Below, one piece after another: positions 1-11,918 of a stretch of 64,000 nucleotides of DNA. The translations under genes and the position numbers were made by a program. The number at the start of each line of letters is the position of its first letter. Positions within the stretch are counted from its first letter, which is position 1. Under the pieces are notes generated by a model. The model did not search any database and had not been told where the DNA came from. It was given only the letters and a program-made list of their open reading frames with translations. Source of the DNA: Marisa cornuarietis (taxonomy: Eukaryota; Mollusca; Gastropoda; Architaenioglossa; Ampullariidae). The stretch covers positions 2,046,001 through 2,110,000 of the forward strand of contig SMMW01000085.1 in NCBI GenBank assembly GCA_004794655.1, read 5' to 3'.

Positions 1-101
1 TAATAAATAGTAATAATCAAAAATCATTATGAACAAGTGTTCACTAATAGATGCATGGTGGTTTAATTGCTATTATTTATTATTTTCTCTGTTGTTGTCA
101 G

Positions 102-1725
102 CTGGTGGAAAACGTTCATTGGTACCAAGCAGCCTGCCAAACTTTCTAATGCCACCAAGAAGTGTAGAAACTCCAAAGTCTCAACCTAGGAAACCTCCAG
201 TCAGTAGAAACCAAGATTTAGCATGAGAAGTTTTAGGTATGGGGATGGAGGAGGGGCAAGAAATAATGTGTTTCAGGAGTCTCTGTTAACAGCCAATTCT
301 AATTTATAATTTTTTTCTGGGGTAATCATAAAGCGGCTGGAAAACCATTCAGTATGCTCCAGCTTGAATATGCTAAAAATAATAATTATAATTACTGTAT
401 TGTGCGTAAGTGTTGTCTATGTATATCATAAAACGCCTGTTGTTTAAAAGGTTCTTCAAAATATGCCTATATAGGCAGACATTTTACTATTCAGTTGTGA
501 CTACCATCTATACATGTCGATAATAATAAGGAATTGTTCATATGAAAGATAGGCAATCATAGCATTCAAGTGTGCAGGTCGAAAGACTGCTCAAGGGCTT
601 TCTTTCTTTTTTATTCTGCAATTATTTGTAAGTTTTGAAATTCTTCACTTTCCTTTCAGACGGAGAGACCACCTCCACAGCTGCCAAAGACTGTGGCATA
701 TTACACCTTCAGTGAAGTGCGAAAAGCAGCTGAACAACTACCTCTCCCATGGATCCATATCAGCAACATGGAGCAAGAGATTGTGGTAGCCACTGTAGAG
801 GATAGCATGCTGAAGTTCAAAGTGAGCATAAAGACAGACTTTGTGACCATAGTTCAAGTGTATGGTTTTTCAGCACCAAATGAGACTGTGAACATTGAAA
901 ATTTGAAGCTTAACACTTTTCTCACAAACCTGAGCTGCAAATGTGTATGCAAAGGTGTGATCAGTGAATCATTGCAGGAATTTTCTGCCTTACCGAGAAA
1001 TGACCAAAACCAAATGTATTTCAGACACGTCATATGCAAGTCAATAGGCACACACACATCCACAGTTAGATCCAAATGCTGTGTGTTGCTGACAGAAAAT
1101 GGACAAATATGTGAATCGTGTCAGTATGTTCAGAGACTGCTCAGAATGAAAGAAGAAAGAGCAATAGCCAGCAAGTCAAGTTGCATCAAGACCAATCATT
1201 ATCTTAATCTTCCCAGAGAAAAACTCAAAGATATTGTATGAAGGAGATATGAAGAAAAAACCAATTCTTGTCCCATATACAAATGTTAATGACAAACGCT
1301 TTGAGTTTTTGGAGGATGTTTTGTCATAATTGCAGCAGTGGAAAATATCTGTCAACACGCGCCCTGGTAATTTTTCTAGCTCTGGCCGCAAGAAAATGTT
1401 TATTTCTCAACAGACCTACAATGGCATAATAAGGAGAGTTAAAGCATTTACTGGGGCAACAAAATACCTGCTAAGCAATGGTGTCGACTTTGTTCTCAGT
1501 AATAAATTTTGTCAAGATCCTCTGAAAGAGCATTTTGGGACGCACAGAAGCATAAGCCGAACAGCAGAGAACCCCAATCTCCTTCAGTTTGGATACCAGG
1601 AGTCTAACCTACGACTGCAGAGGAATTTGGCTCTGATTATTCAGTCAAGAAGAAATATTAGGAATGCTGAGAAGATACCTGTAACTATCACCACAAGCCC
1701 CATTAAGAAAAAGCCTAGAAAATGA
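102..1725 (+). pseudogene. Internally deleted P-element/THAP9-like transposase relic
   Basis: Exon 1 (102-199) sits between an acceptor ending CAG at 101 and a GTCAGT donor at 200. Exon 2 starts at 660 after a TTTCCTTTCAG acceptor, and the reading frame is continuous across the intron (phase 0). Exon 2 encodes the domain that precedes the catalytic core in animal P-element-like transposases, ending in a Cys-rich segment (CCVLL, then ICESCQYVQRLL) and a basic LPREKLKD stretch. After the stop at 1239-1241, a different frame reads NDKRFEFLEDVLS, a TAA at 1327-1329, then LQQWK, and onward to 1725. This second part matches the C-terminal domain of P-type transposases (FCQDPLKEHFG, then NPNLLQFGYQESNLR). 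The RNase H-like catalytic core and GTP-binding insert that belong between the two parts are absent. It is therefore a deletion derivative with one frameshift and one nonsense codon. Family assignment is from recalled family motifs. Confidence 0.75.
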
Positions 1726-3287
1726 AATATTCCATGCACCTTTTGAACACAAGTTCTCTTTATGTAACAACAAACTTATCAGTTGTCCCAACAGCTCTTA
1801 TGACCAATCACTGCTCTAACAACTAGTTTGGGGTCATGTAAATCACTTTAAAAACAATTTGTTTTGTCATTGCTGCATGGTTATTCATAACAGTCTATCA
1901 TCTTCTGTTTAATAAAAGATTGTGAACCAGTGCTACAGTCATTAATTTACAAACAAATGTTGTTTTTCTTTGAGAGCCTTGTTGTTGATCGAGCCAAGTT
2001 GTGAAGAAAACATATTCAGACTCATTTATGGTTACTTATGATACTGTTAAGATACTGCTCTACCCCAGCTTGTTATTTGAACAGTTAATAGTGTTTAGAA
2101 TAGAGCTGTACAACAGCCTAAAATTTTTCCTTAAACATAAAATTGTATCAAGATAAGTGTAAAATACATCACATGCCTTTACATTTTACAAGCATTATCT
2201 TATGCAAAGGTATGTGGAATATGTGTCCAAAATTTTCTCCAATATGCATATCTTTATCTTTCTACCAAAAAAAGTGCAAATACACTGTAGGTTTAAATCG
2301 ATCAAACACAAACACCTTCAACTGTTTCTTAAAATGATCTTGCACCATTGAAGAGTGAAAAAGGCAGGCAGCACTATCACAGAGTTAAATAACACTGTGG
2401 CATTATCAACTTAACAAGACATACACATGTATCTGAACAATTAACTCTTGCACACAAGCAAATGCATGCACACATTTTCCTCCGCAGTATAGGTCAGAAT
2501 CCATATGTTTATACATTAAATTACAAAGCTATGATTAAGTTCATTTATCATTTGTTAAGGCATGTGAAATGTGTGTCCAACATTTTCTGCAATATGCATA
2601 TTTTTATCTTTCTACCAATAAATCAAGTATAGTAAACATTTTAACTATATTCATCAACATACACTGCGCTAAAGAGCCATAATGAGATAGTCACCAACTG
2701 TAGCATAATTTTTAAACACAAACTGTTAAGTGAGCAGTCCTCAAGTATATCGATTGTGCAGTGAATCTGCGTCAGTTTGTCAGTTTATCAACAAAGCTGA
2801 CAGGCTGGGAAAAAAGACGATAAAACACTTCCTCCTATCTCAACTAAAGCCCTATAATTATATGCTAACATGTATGCAATTGGTTTGAGGAAGGTGTTAC
2901 ATCATGTAAGGACTGCTTTGAGATTTTGTAAAGTCGTGCAATTAAAAACAGATCCCTCTAATTCATCGAGTCATTTTATGTGTCGTCAGTACACACGTGC
3001 ATTCGACAAAGCTTCCGTAGATCAGTGCCTGTTTGTTATCATTGCTAACAGCAGACTACTTTTATACAAACATTTATAGCTCTGGGCACCAGATCTAAAT
3101 AACAAAAGTAAAAATCTTCATTTTAATTGCTTGTACCCACAAGAGTTGTGTCGATGTCAAGTGTCGACTGCTAAACCGGAAGAAGGCGTAACTCGAATTA
3201 CTGATCACGTGACCAAAAGCCTACTGCTCACATAGCGCGAAGAAGGCGCGGGCCGCGAGCTGCTACTCCATCTAATGTAACTCCGTG
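1726..3287. other. Non-coding flank with a duplicated 65-bp segment
   Basis: AT-rich, with no credible coding exon. The only structure seen is a direct repeat: about 2209-2273 and again about 2559-2620. Both copies contain TGTGTCCAA, then ATTTTCT-CAATATGCATAT and TTTATCTTTCTACCA, about 350 bp apart. A GC-rich patch lies near 3236-3262. Confidence 0.5.
2209..2620 (+). repeat. Pair of diverged ~65-bp direct repeats
   Basis: Copy 1 (about 2209-2273) and copy 2 (about 2559-2620) share the order TGTG-AAT, GTGTCCAA, TTTTCT, CAATATGCATAT and TATCTTTCTACCA with scattered substitutions. They are in the same orientation, so they look like a local duplication or remnants of element ends. No flanking target-site duplication was found. 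Confidence 0.6.
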
Positions 3288-3556
3288 GCTAGAACACTAT
3301 AGGGATAAACGATAATAGCTGCTAGAGCACTATAGCGATAATAGCTGCTGGAACACTCTAGACCATTCTAGGGATAATAGCTGCTAGAGCACTATAGCGA
3401 TAATAGATAGCTGCTAGAACACTATAGGGATAAACGATAATAGTTGCTAGAACACTATATCGATAATAGCTGCTAGAACACTATAGGGATAATAGCTGCT
3501 AGAGCACTCTAGCGACAATAGCTGCTAGAATACTACAGTTCTACTAGCTGCTAGAA
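3288..3556 (+). repeat. CTAG-rich minisatellite, ~25-33 bp units
   Basis: About nine to ten degenerate units built on TAGCTGCTAGAACACTATAG followed by GGATAA or CGATAA. Unit length varies because an extra ACGATAA block is present in some units. Each unit contains the palindromic word CTAG once or twice. The array begins directly after a GC-rich patch and ends in GCTGCTAGAAG. Confidence 0.85.
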
Positions 3557-4467
3557 GAAATAAGGACACTTCAACGGCAACTGTCACCCACACCTCCTAT
3601 CAAGCAGAACTCTGCAGGTTCAGATTGTGTCATGGAATATTAACGGTCCTGCAGGTCTTGCAAGCAAGTTGTGAGTGAGACTTGCCGTGTTTTCTGACAG
3701 AAACATTGTGATGTCGGTTAAATGACACTGAAGCTGCATTTAGAGACTTTGTCGTGTGTCTGTCTACTCGTCCGCAAAGGCGGTGTTGCTGTGCGGCTAT
3801 CATGTTGTCATGGGTGGCAAGTCCGCTTTGAACGTTTTATTTAGACATTACTGCCGCCTTCGTGTACATAACTCCAAAACAATCAATAATAATATACGGT
3901 GATGGCTTAGAAATTCTAGAAAACCGTATAAACGAAATCGCTTGTGAGCATTCTTGCTGACCCTGGTTACCCTGCGGTGATTTTCATTATTATTATTTTT
4001 TTATTTTTTTATTTTTTATTTTTTTAATTATGTACATCAGGACTCAGCGACTGTGACGATTCTGATGGTGACAGACATGTACAGCACTTCCACAAAATCG
4101 CAGATAATAATAATAATAATAATAATACGCTTCTCCAACGATTTGCTCGAAGCACTTTTACAGAAATGATGTACAGAAGTAAACTGAATCACCAACCACC
4201 ATTCACCCATATTTGCATATAACAGACGCGTACACTTCTACAATAGACACACCCGCTATATTTGTCAGAGATGCCCATACAGAACCTACATTTCTCCAAA
4301 GACTTAGGTGTAAAAAAAAAGTTTGGCTAAAATCTAGTGAAACTTTGCAGAGAATCTGGTTACATTTCTTGTAGCTGGTAGAACAAATGGTGATGCGTAG
4401 ATGAAGAATGACTTGTGTAAGCTAACAGAGATAACAGTATTGCTCCAGATCTGTATTTGACTAAACT
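3557..4467. other. Gene-free stretch with AT-rich microsatellites
   Basis: No coding signal was recognised. It holds a T/A-rich run near 3985-4025 (TATTTTTT variants) and a perfect (AAT)n tract at about 4104-4126. The rest appears to be single-copy or unrecognised decayed repeat. Confidence 0.5.
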
Positions 4468-6270
4468 TTGGATATGTTAGAAGGTAAGAGGTATGAGGCA
4501 GGCCATTTTCCTATTATGTGTACGTTGTTGAAAGATTCTTTAAGCAAGACAGCGCCGCAACTGCGAGTGGCCGTGGTTTTCACCGAGGATTGCACGAGAT
4601 TTGTTTGGCAAGACCAGCACGCAAAATCTTTTATCGGATATTCGCAAATGATTGTAGATAATGAATTTTGTGAGTCTTTGGTGCCCTTGATGAAAGCATT
4701 GAAGATGGGTCCTCCAGTCTGGCGGCTTTTCTTCAAAAAGGGGTCGAAAGGTCAAAATAGGATGTGCCGAGGTTACCAACAGCAGAGGTGGAACACCGAA
4801 TGTTTACTTGCAAAATAAGAACAATACAGCCAGCTAAAAGCTTGACAGAACAATGCTCACGCTGACTTACAAAACACCTTGACCGAAAGAAAAGCTTACA
4901 GATTTGTGCAAAACAAAGTCGGTTATAAACGATGAACACGTGATCTCAGAGCAGTAATGAACTTAACTCTATGGTAATTTGAACACAGACCTTTCTCTCC
5001 GGGCTCATGAATTTTTATCATTTTCGAGAACTTGTAAAAAAATTAAACGTCAGATACAACTGCAGTTTTTATTATTCGGCATAGATGAATATTATCCGAA
5101 TTCATATTTTTTTAAACTAAATTTGCTTCAAGAATGTTTTCTGTCACAGTTTTACCCAGGAAGTCAATAACATAAAAAATGTTATCATTAACTAGGCTTT
5201 CACACCAAACTGGGTCTTATCGCCACAAATCATGACAAAACATCCAATTTATATGTCGATACATGTGGGATTATCCATAAGAAAACTAAGCACACAGATA
5301 AACTGTTGAAGACGTATAAAGCTATATTGCATTTTCACGCTGAAGATCGAGTGCAGCATCGTTATCTAAATCGCTATTTTCGAAAGGCAGTGACTAAACA
5401 GCAGTACAAAACTCTACATTACCTCCAGAACACAACTGACTAAACATGCCAAGAAAGATGACTGAAGAAAAAAGATGATTCCTTATAATCTTTAGTCTAC
5501 CCCTAGAAATGGGAACAATGTTGACAGCCTTCGTAACACTGTCTTATGCATAGATCTTAGAGCTTGCACGTGGTTTCCTAGAAACGGTCTCTGAAGCAAT
5601 AATTTAGATGATGAGGTTACATGTTCTGAAATACTTAATGTTAGTAATTGATTGATGAAAGAAAAAGCTCCTGGACCCGATGGCTTACCTCCTGAAATAT
5701 TTCAATTTCCAAATACCACCCTTCTGACATTTCTACGCCACATTTTTAACATAAAGTTCGAACAAGTAGCATGTACCCGGATAACTGGTCGATGTCTTTA
5801 ATATTACTTTAAATGGCTTTAATTTAATAACGAAACGCAATCGGGATAAAGTAGACAACTACCGAAGGATTTCACTTCTGAACATTATTAGTAAATTGTA
5901 TAATGACATCATAAAAGGCTGTTTCGTTTATATGAAGAAAACAATATTACCCGAAATGGCCAGGAAATCTCCACAAAAGCAACGGTAAGACTGACAATGT
6001 ATTTTCTCTCCAGTCTTTGATGCAAGAATACCTGTCAAATCAGGGCGGTCGCTTGTACACTTTGTTTGTTGATTATTAAAAGCTTTGAACGGTGTAGACA
6101 GAGTTATTATATACTTCGAAATACGTTCATGGAAATAAAAAATATATATATGTGTGTACATATTATATACAAAACACTAAAAGAGTCTGTACAGCAGCGT
6201 GAAAGCTGCAGTGATGATTGGTTGAAAGGTGACACATTGTGTGTCTGGAGTGAAAGAGGGTTGTATGTTA
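4468..6270 (+). mobile_element. Decayed non-LTR retrotransposon (EN-RT linker and RT)
   Basis: Translated pieces occur in the right order for a LINE ORF2 but in different frames with many stops. An open frame at 4468-4818 carries CTRFVWQD and ends with WNTECLLAK, the linker after the endonuclease. A continuation near 4850-4920 reads HADLQNTLTERKAY. Linker-like sequence follows at 5290-5455. RT motifs then appear: KAPGPDGLPPEIF near 5665-5705, YRRISLLNIISKLY near 5860-5900, and GGRLYTLFVDY followed by an in-frame stop near 6042-6070. The element is 5' truncated (endonuclease missing) and fades before the YADD motif. The clade is not certain. It appears related to the fragments at 32.2-33.1 kb and 35.4-36.1 kb. 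It is not functional. Confidence 0.8.
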
Positions 6271-6289
6271 GTCCCTGATTGTTCTCCAT

Positions 6290-8379
6290 ACCTGAACGTT
6301 CTACAGACCTATCACAAAGTGCTGCAAGTGACGTCGATGTTTTTTTCTGAGCGTTTATACGACCCCCCTCGTGACGTATGCCGCACGTGTTGACGCTCGG
6401 TCCGTTCGTCTGCGTCTCAGGGATGGTGACTACGAAATCTGCTTCCCCGGCCCACCCCCTCCGACCAGTTCGCCTGTTGCGGCTTCAGCCATCGCTCGTC
6501 TCCTCGTGACAAACTATCTTTGAACCACTTCACTGATGGTGGCCTTGTTCATCGGTCGAACCTCTGTTCCCCGTGTTGCCTCCCGAAGTTTAGCTACCAA
6601 GGGAGTTTCTCACCTTTGGTGACCCTAGTCGCGGACAGCTGCCTCAGACGCTTGGGACCTAGTTTTCTGGCCTGGCATTGTGCTGACACTCGTTGCCTGC
6701 TGGCACTCTAGAACTCAAAGTGTTGTGCTAGTGATTGTGTGGACGTCCGTGTGTCCATTTTGTCATACACCCTTTGAAACTGTTAGTAATCACAAGACAT
6801 TATGGATTCTTAAGTAATGTGAGTATTTATCTAAGACATTGTTTGTTGGACTCTCAGGTCAGGACCTGACCAATGAGAAATGTCTATGTTAACTGACTGA
6901 AGACTGAATGCTTTAATTAGTGTTTAGGAGTAAGAGTGATTTAGTTAACAAGACGTGGCATTTTGATGGATTTGATGATTACTGGTGGTTTAACTCTGAC
7001 TGGATTTAGCTTTTTACGCTTTAATGATTTTGTGCTGTTTGTACGAAGTTAATTAGAGTATTTAAAAATCCTCGATTTCCCCCACTAGGGATAAACTGTG
7101 TCAGATTTCGGTTCATTATATCTTTGTTAATTGTATATTATTCTCCCGGCTGTGATCTTTCTGCTACCAGACATTGCTCACTCTCCTGTCAGGTGCACGT
7201 GCTAAGCGTAGCTTGTCCTTAGCTGTTTGTAGCTAATACCTTTTGTTATTTGTTGTTTCGACCTGGGCAACCAAAAGCAATTGTTGGGTTCTTTGTTGAA
7301 AAGATGCGCAATTGTCTTGAGTGAGTTGATAGACACATTCGTTCCCGACACGCCACCATGAAAAAAAAAGACTAAAAAGGTTGTTGTCATTACATTTGGC
7401 GTGATTCATTATGCTCAGTTCCTGAATACTGCGATTACATCCTGAGTGAATTAGAGCGCCATACCTAATCCAGTTAGCATGCCGCCAACACAAACCTGCA
7501 CTTTGTCAGTTGAGATCAGATCGATTGCCATTCAATGGAATTTTTGGTTTTAGCAAACCTAAGGCAAACCTGGAGTGTGGAGGTCACCGTGTAGAAGACA
7601 GATATCACTTTCCTTTAGTCTGCACCAAACACACCGCTTTACATGTTATGTTGCCATAAAAAGTTAAGACTATATGATTTCAGAAAATTATGTACCTTTA
7701 CTTTGTCCCCATGTATATAAATAAAAAATAGCAAATATGACAGCGCCACAAGAATTGTTCCCTAACAGGCTGTTGTATGTTGTGGCATTTTTGTAGATCA
7801 AATAAATAATAATGCTGTTCAACACGTTTGAACTAGGAGTCGGCAGACTTATTCATAAATGATGAAGCAAATGTTTCTCAAGGCAGTTCTCAAGTGAAAA
7901 AAACTGACTGTGACGGACCAAGTGGTGCTGCATAGAGTTTGAACCCCCCCCCCTTTTTTTTTTTAGCTGACTTCGAACTAAGGTTTTAATCTGGGTTAAA
8001 CAAATGCACACTATGTTTATGACATACAGTAATGTAGGCCTTTGTGTCTTATCCTTTGTAAACATTTGTGAACATGTTGGAAGACTTGCAGAGAGGATGT
8101 TACAGGCACTGATGGGTCTCGCAACAAGTTAACCCCAGACAATTGCGCATCCTTACAACAAAGAACACAGTGATTGTCTGAGGTTGTCCAGGTCGTGTGT
8201 ATTCGCTGCGCCTGGCCAAGGACTTCAACAGACAGTCAACAAAACAGGTCCACTCCATCAATTGTGACCAGACGCCATTAGTTATTAACCACGTTTACCA
8301 ACACAAGCACGAACGATAAAAGTTTACTGAAAAGAACTGGTTACAATAATTCTTAAAGCCGGACACCCAACTTTATGCT
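6290..8379. other. Gene-free stretch, no recognised element
   Basis: No exon with convincing splice sites and no protein motif was found. A GC-richer block at about 6360-6720 changes to AT-rich DNA after about 6780, which could mark an LTR or another insertion, but no terminal repeats were seen. A C(9)-T(11) run is present near 7945-7965. Confidence 0.4.
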
Positions 8380-8517
8380 TTAACGTACGTATCTATATTA
8401 TCTTGTATATCATGTGTATGTATTGCTGCTAGTACGAGCAGTACATGTTAGATGTCTGGAATTGCCCTTGTAGATAAATAAAATTGTATTGTATTGTATT
8501 GTTTATTGTATTGTATT
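8380..8517 (+). repeat. Possible retroelement 3' tail ending in (ATTGT)n
   Basis: The text CCCTTGTAGATAAATAAAATTG runs into a pentanucleotide ATTGT tract at about 8482-8517. A related but shorter string (GTCCTTGTAGATTAATGAAGTTG) occurs near 41048-41072. Pentanucleotide tails after AATAAA-like strings are common at 3' ends of non-LTR elements. No coding part is attached. Confidence 0.45.
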
Positions 8518-8579
8518 GAAGGATGGTAACTGCAATATCATATCCAAGCAGTAAACATGTAGTTATGTGTATCAAGACA

Positions 8580-8690
8580 ACAACAATAATAATAATAAAG
8601 TTCTCTTGTCTAGCGCCTTATCCCTACCCTAAGGGCAAGCTTAAGGGGCTTCACAAAAATAAATACATTTTTAAAGCACGGTAATGAATA
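8580..8690. repeat. Dispersed 'AATAATAAAGTT...GCGCCTTATCC' repeat module
   Basis: An (AAT)n stretch is followed by AAAGTT, TAGCGCCTTATCCCTACCC, then GGGCAAGCTTAAGGGGCTTCA. The same order of words recurs at about 21710-21780 (AAAGTTAATTTATAGAGCGC, TTAATCC, AGCTCAAAGCG) and about 21930-21985 (GTCCTATCCTTGC, GGGTAAGCTCAAGGTGGTTCA). This is a dispersed repeat related to the GCGC-containing modules often found in animal genomes. Confidence 0.5.
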
Positions 8691-9173
8691 TAAAACACTT
8701 ACCTGCACAAAAATACAGCGCACAAATGAAGTGTTATATTTACTCTGACATGCAATAAACAATATAAGTAAACGTATTTTTCATTGATCTCTACAGGTAG
8801 GGACCATTTTGTGCTAGGAAAGGAGGATTATTTTGTGGTAGAGCTATTCCTTTGACACTACTTGCTCTTTTGGTTTCTCCACGAACTTGTATTACTGGAC
8901 TGCTTGCAGACGATTTTTTAAAGTTAAGTCATAGAACGAGGCTGGCGTGTACAAAGCTTTCGGTTTAGTCATATTCATTGTTACAGCTCGCCGAGACTAA
9001 CAGCGGAGGACTTCGTAAGAGGCTAAGCGTTGGTCTCGGCAGACAGACAGCAATCTAACCTATACACGTCCGTGGTTTCTCCTATTTTCACTGCAGGCCT
9101 CATGTGAATACGACATATAACTATACATGTTGTTTGTATGGATGTTCACAATTCATTAAAAAAATTATATTAA

Positions 9174-9174
<1 letters not shown>

Positions 9175-9250
<76 letters not shown>
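9175..9250. repeat. (TG)38 microsatellite
   Basis: An uninterrupted TG dinucleotide tract of about 76 bp. It creates spurious poly-His/Thr open frames on the opposite strand, which are not genes. Confidence 0.98.
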
Positions 9251-9253
<3 letters not shown>

Positions 9254-9399
9254 ATGCCACGATGTGAAGCTGAACGATAACATGAGACTTTGGAAAAAGA
9301 CAAGAAATTAAACATAAAATTACCGAAAATGTTTTGTATCGTTTTAAGGAGACCACAAACAGTGTAGTGTTATTAATACAATTATAGTTTTGTTGCATT

Positions 9400-9423
9400 T
9401 CTCTCTCTCTCTCTCTCTCTCTC
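9400..9423. repeat. (TC)n microsatellite
   Basis: A TC tract of about 24 bp, about 150 bp after the (TG)38 tract. The flanks, from 8690 to 10465, hold no recognisable gene or element. Confidence 0.95.
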
Positions 9424-10465
9424 CTACCCATCCTCCTAGTAGTATTGAGTAGTATCTGCCAAAACATGGGAAAATAAATGTGGCGTATATGAGTAGTATA
9501 CTTTTCATTGTTATGGGTAAAACATTGACTGTGTGTTGGGATACAAACGAGGCCAGCTAATTGCTGAATAGCATGGTTAAATGTCATTAAGAGCAATGTG
9601 GTGGTGTGGTTGGGGAGAGGAATATTGATTGTAAACATGCTAACTCTTTTCTTCTTTAACATTAGGTCACACCTCTTTCATGATCGTTACAATACTGTTT
9701 TGTCCACAATGGTTAGAGTGTGATTAACACACAAAGACCCTTGACCCTTGATTTGCTCAGCTACGGAGAACAAGAAAAGAGTTCGAAACATGAACCCATA
9801 AAAACTGATCTTTTAGACTGTAGTGTTCTAACCCCCAACCCCCCCCCCCACACACACACCATTAACACTACCTTTGATAACCCCACTACCTCCTCCATGC
9901 CCAACGATGATGTTTTAACAGTCAAGTCATCTAATCACTGAAGATGACGATATTACTTGTTAGGGTGATGAGCTCATCCACTGAATAAAATGACCTTGTG
10001 TAGTACAGGATCCGTTGACATCAAGCCCACAAAATGAATGCATACATTCATGAAAATGCATGCACGCACCGCACGCACATGCACGGAGGGAAAAGAATCC
10101 ACTGACCTCGTCATGTTGGCCGGAGCTTCTGGAGGTACACATCGGGAGGAGATGACATCAGCGAGAAGGATGCAGACGGCGATTCTGTGAGCCACTCTCA
10201 GCATGACCATGGGTCGACAATTTGACATCATTACTTTCCCCATTCTTGTAGTTATCTGCATAAACCAACCAAACAATACGAAATTTAAAATAATTCAAGC
10301 ATGTTTATCTGCTTATCTAAACTTGTCAGAATTAAACAGACATACCGGCTCGTATAAGAGTAAAGCCTCGTGTGTTCTTTTGTTCTTTCTTCACGCTATT
10401 CAATCGGCGTGAAAGAAGATCAGTGTCACCTGGTGTGCAAAGTGTTGTCAGACAGACATAGACCT

Positions 10466-10632
10466 TGCAGTGCCACTATTATATATTGTACAATACCACT
10501 ACTATACATTGTATAGTGATACTATTACACATTTACAGTACCACTATTACATATTAAACAATGACACTATTACACATTGCACAGTGCCACTATTGTACAT
10601 TGTACAGTGCCACTGTTTCACACTGTACGGTG
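10466..10632 (+). repeat. ~27-bp minisatellite (GTGCCACTATTACACATTGTACA)
   Basis: About six degenerate units: AGTGCCACTATTATATATTG, then ATACCACTACTATACATTG, then variants with TGACACTATTACACATTG, ending in GTGCCACTGTTTCACACTG. The array gives several overlapping low-complexity open frames that are not genes. Confidence 0.85.
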
Positions 10633-11058
10633 CACATCTTCAGCCGAATTAAGACGTTTGCCCACACAAAGACAATTTGTCCGATGCTGTTCCATTTGTC
10701 TCCTGGGCATCTTAATATCCGACCAGAATATCGCGTGTCCTCATTACCGATGTGCTACCGCGGCACCTCGGCACCTCGCCCACCAACACCTCACCACATT
10801 CCTTCCGCTCTCCAGGAGACGTCAGCAACACTATCTGGAGAAATATTCTAGTCTCCCCTTCCTAAATTCTGGCAAGACTGGTAAGGCGAGGGGTCGCTAC
10901 ATCTAGTGAAATATTTACCATCCCCCGACCCCCAAGTACCAGACCACACGCCTTTCACTCTCTCTGAAACAGATCTGCTCCTCCCTTCCTTTCATACATA
11001 CATCCAGGCTAGTTGCAACCTTCAGCGAGTTTATCTCTTGGTTTCCCTATGTTTGCAT

Positions 11059-11059
<1 letters not shown>
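10633..11059. other. Gene-free stretch
   Basis: C/A-rich sequence with several overlapping open frames but no conserved motif and no matched splice sites. No repeat structure was seen before the CA tract. Confidence 0.4.

Positions 11060-11099
<40 letters not shown>
11060..11099. repeat. (CA)n microsatellite
   Basis: A CA tract of about 40 bp. Confidence 0.97.
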
Positions 11100-11103
<4 letters not shown>

Positions 11104-11435
11104 TTTGGCGGTATTAAAGTTTAATCATTTGCTGAATTCACAATCATACCATGTTGCATACCATTTCAGAAGGATCCTCAAGTAAAAGGGAGTAAGGTTG
11201 ACGATCACCTACTGCCGTAACAAAATCTGACAAATAAAAAATGTCGAAGACAATCATTCTGACCAGGCCAACAACCACAGGCAGCGACACTACGTCATAA
11301 TGGTATCAGGCTGTGACAATAATTCCTTGATGACCACAAGAGCGAGAAGAGCTGCCAACAGAGGAAAATCATCTTTCATTTCCTTGACCTGTCTAGTTAG
11401 CCTGTGCTTGTCACTCCGTCCTCGTCGTTGGGAGG

Positions 11436-11510
11436 CCAGCACTATATATATATACATGTATATGAAAAGACCAGCACTATATATATATATATATACATAT
11501 AGATTAGTGT
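11436..11510. repeat. Tandem duplication around (TA)n tracts
   Basis: The block CCAGCACTATATATATATA followed by TACAT is present twice in tandem (about 11436-11472 and 11472-11507), separated by ATGAAAAGA. This looks like a slippage duplication of about 36 bp. Confidence 0.8.
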
Positions 11511-11562
11511 GAAGCAGCAGATGAAGCCACTGTCCGCCTCCATCACAATTGGTCACTAACCA

Positions 11563-11610
11563 AACGCGCGCGCGCGCGCACGCACGCACGCACGAACCCA
11601 CCCACCCACC

Positions 11611-11652
<42 letters not shown>
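11563..11652. repeat. Compound microsatellite (CG)n-(CGCA)n-(CCCA)n-(CA)n
   Basis: Four adjoining motifs within 90 bp: CG repeats at about 11564-11579, CGCA at about 11579-11595, CCCA at about 11597-11620, and CA to 11652. Much of it is alternating purine-pyrimidine and could adopt Z-DNA, though that is only an inference from composition. Confidence 0.95.
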
Positions 11653-11653
<1 letters not shown>

Positions 11654-11918
11654 TCTTTCGAGAGCTTGAGAAGAGAGGGCGCCGGGGGGAGGACTTGAAG
11701 CTGATGGCCACACATTACGTCCAGCGCCACGCGCGTCATTGCCGGTGTCACGTGTGGGTCACGTCTCCAAACCGTCAGGCGGAGGAAGCCTGGCCTTCCG
11801 CTGAGGTGACCCTGCGCCGGCAGCACTGGACAGTATCGCCATCAATCATAAAAATCAAAGCAGATGGGAGCTAGACGAGCTGACAAATATTCACGGAAGA
11901 GGCGGATCAGCTCCTCTG

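Noticed and set aside
9121..9662. Open frames of 64 and 165 codons across the (TG)n tract
   Set aside because: They exist only because the dinucleotide repeat has no stop codons; the protein is poly-His/Thr. The same applies to frames at 11290-11826, 15506-15737, 20045-20311 and 26177-26479.
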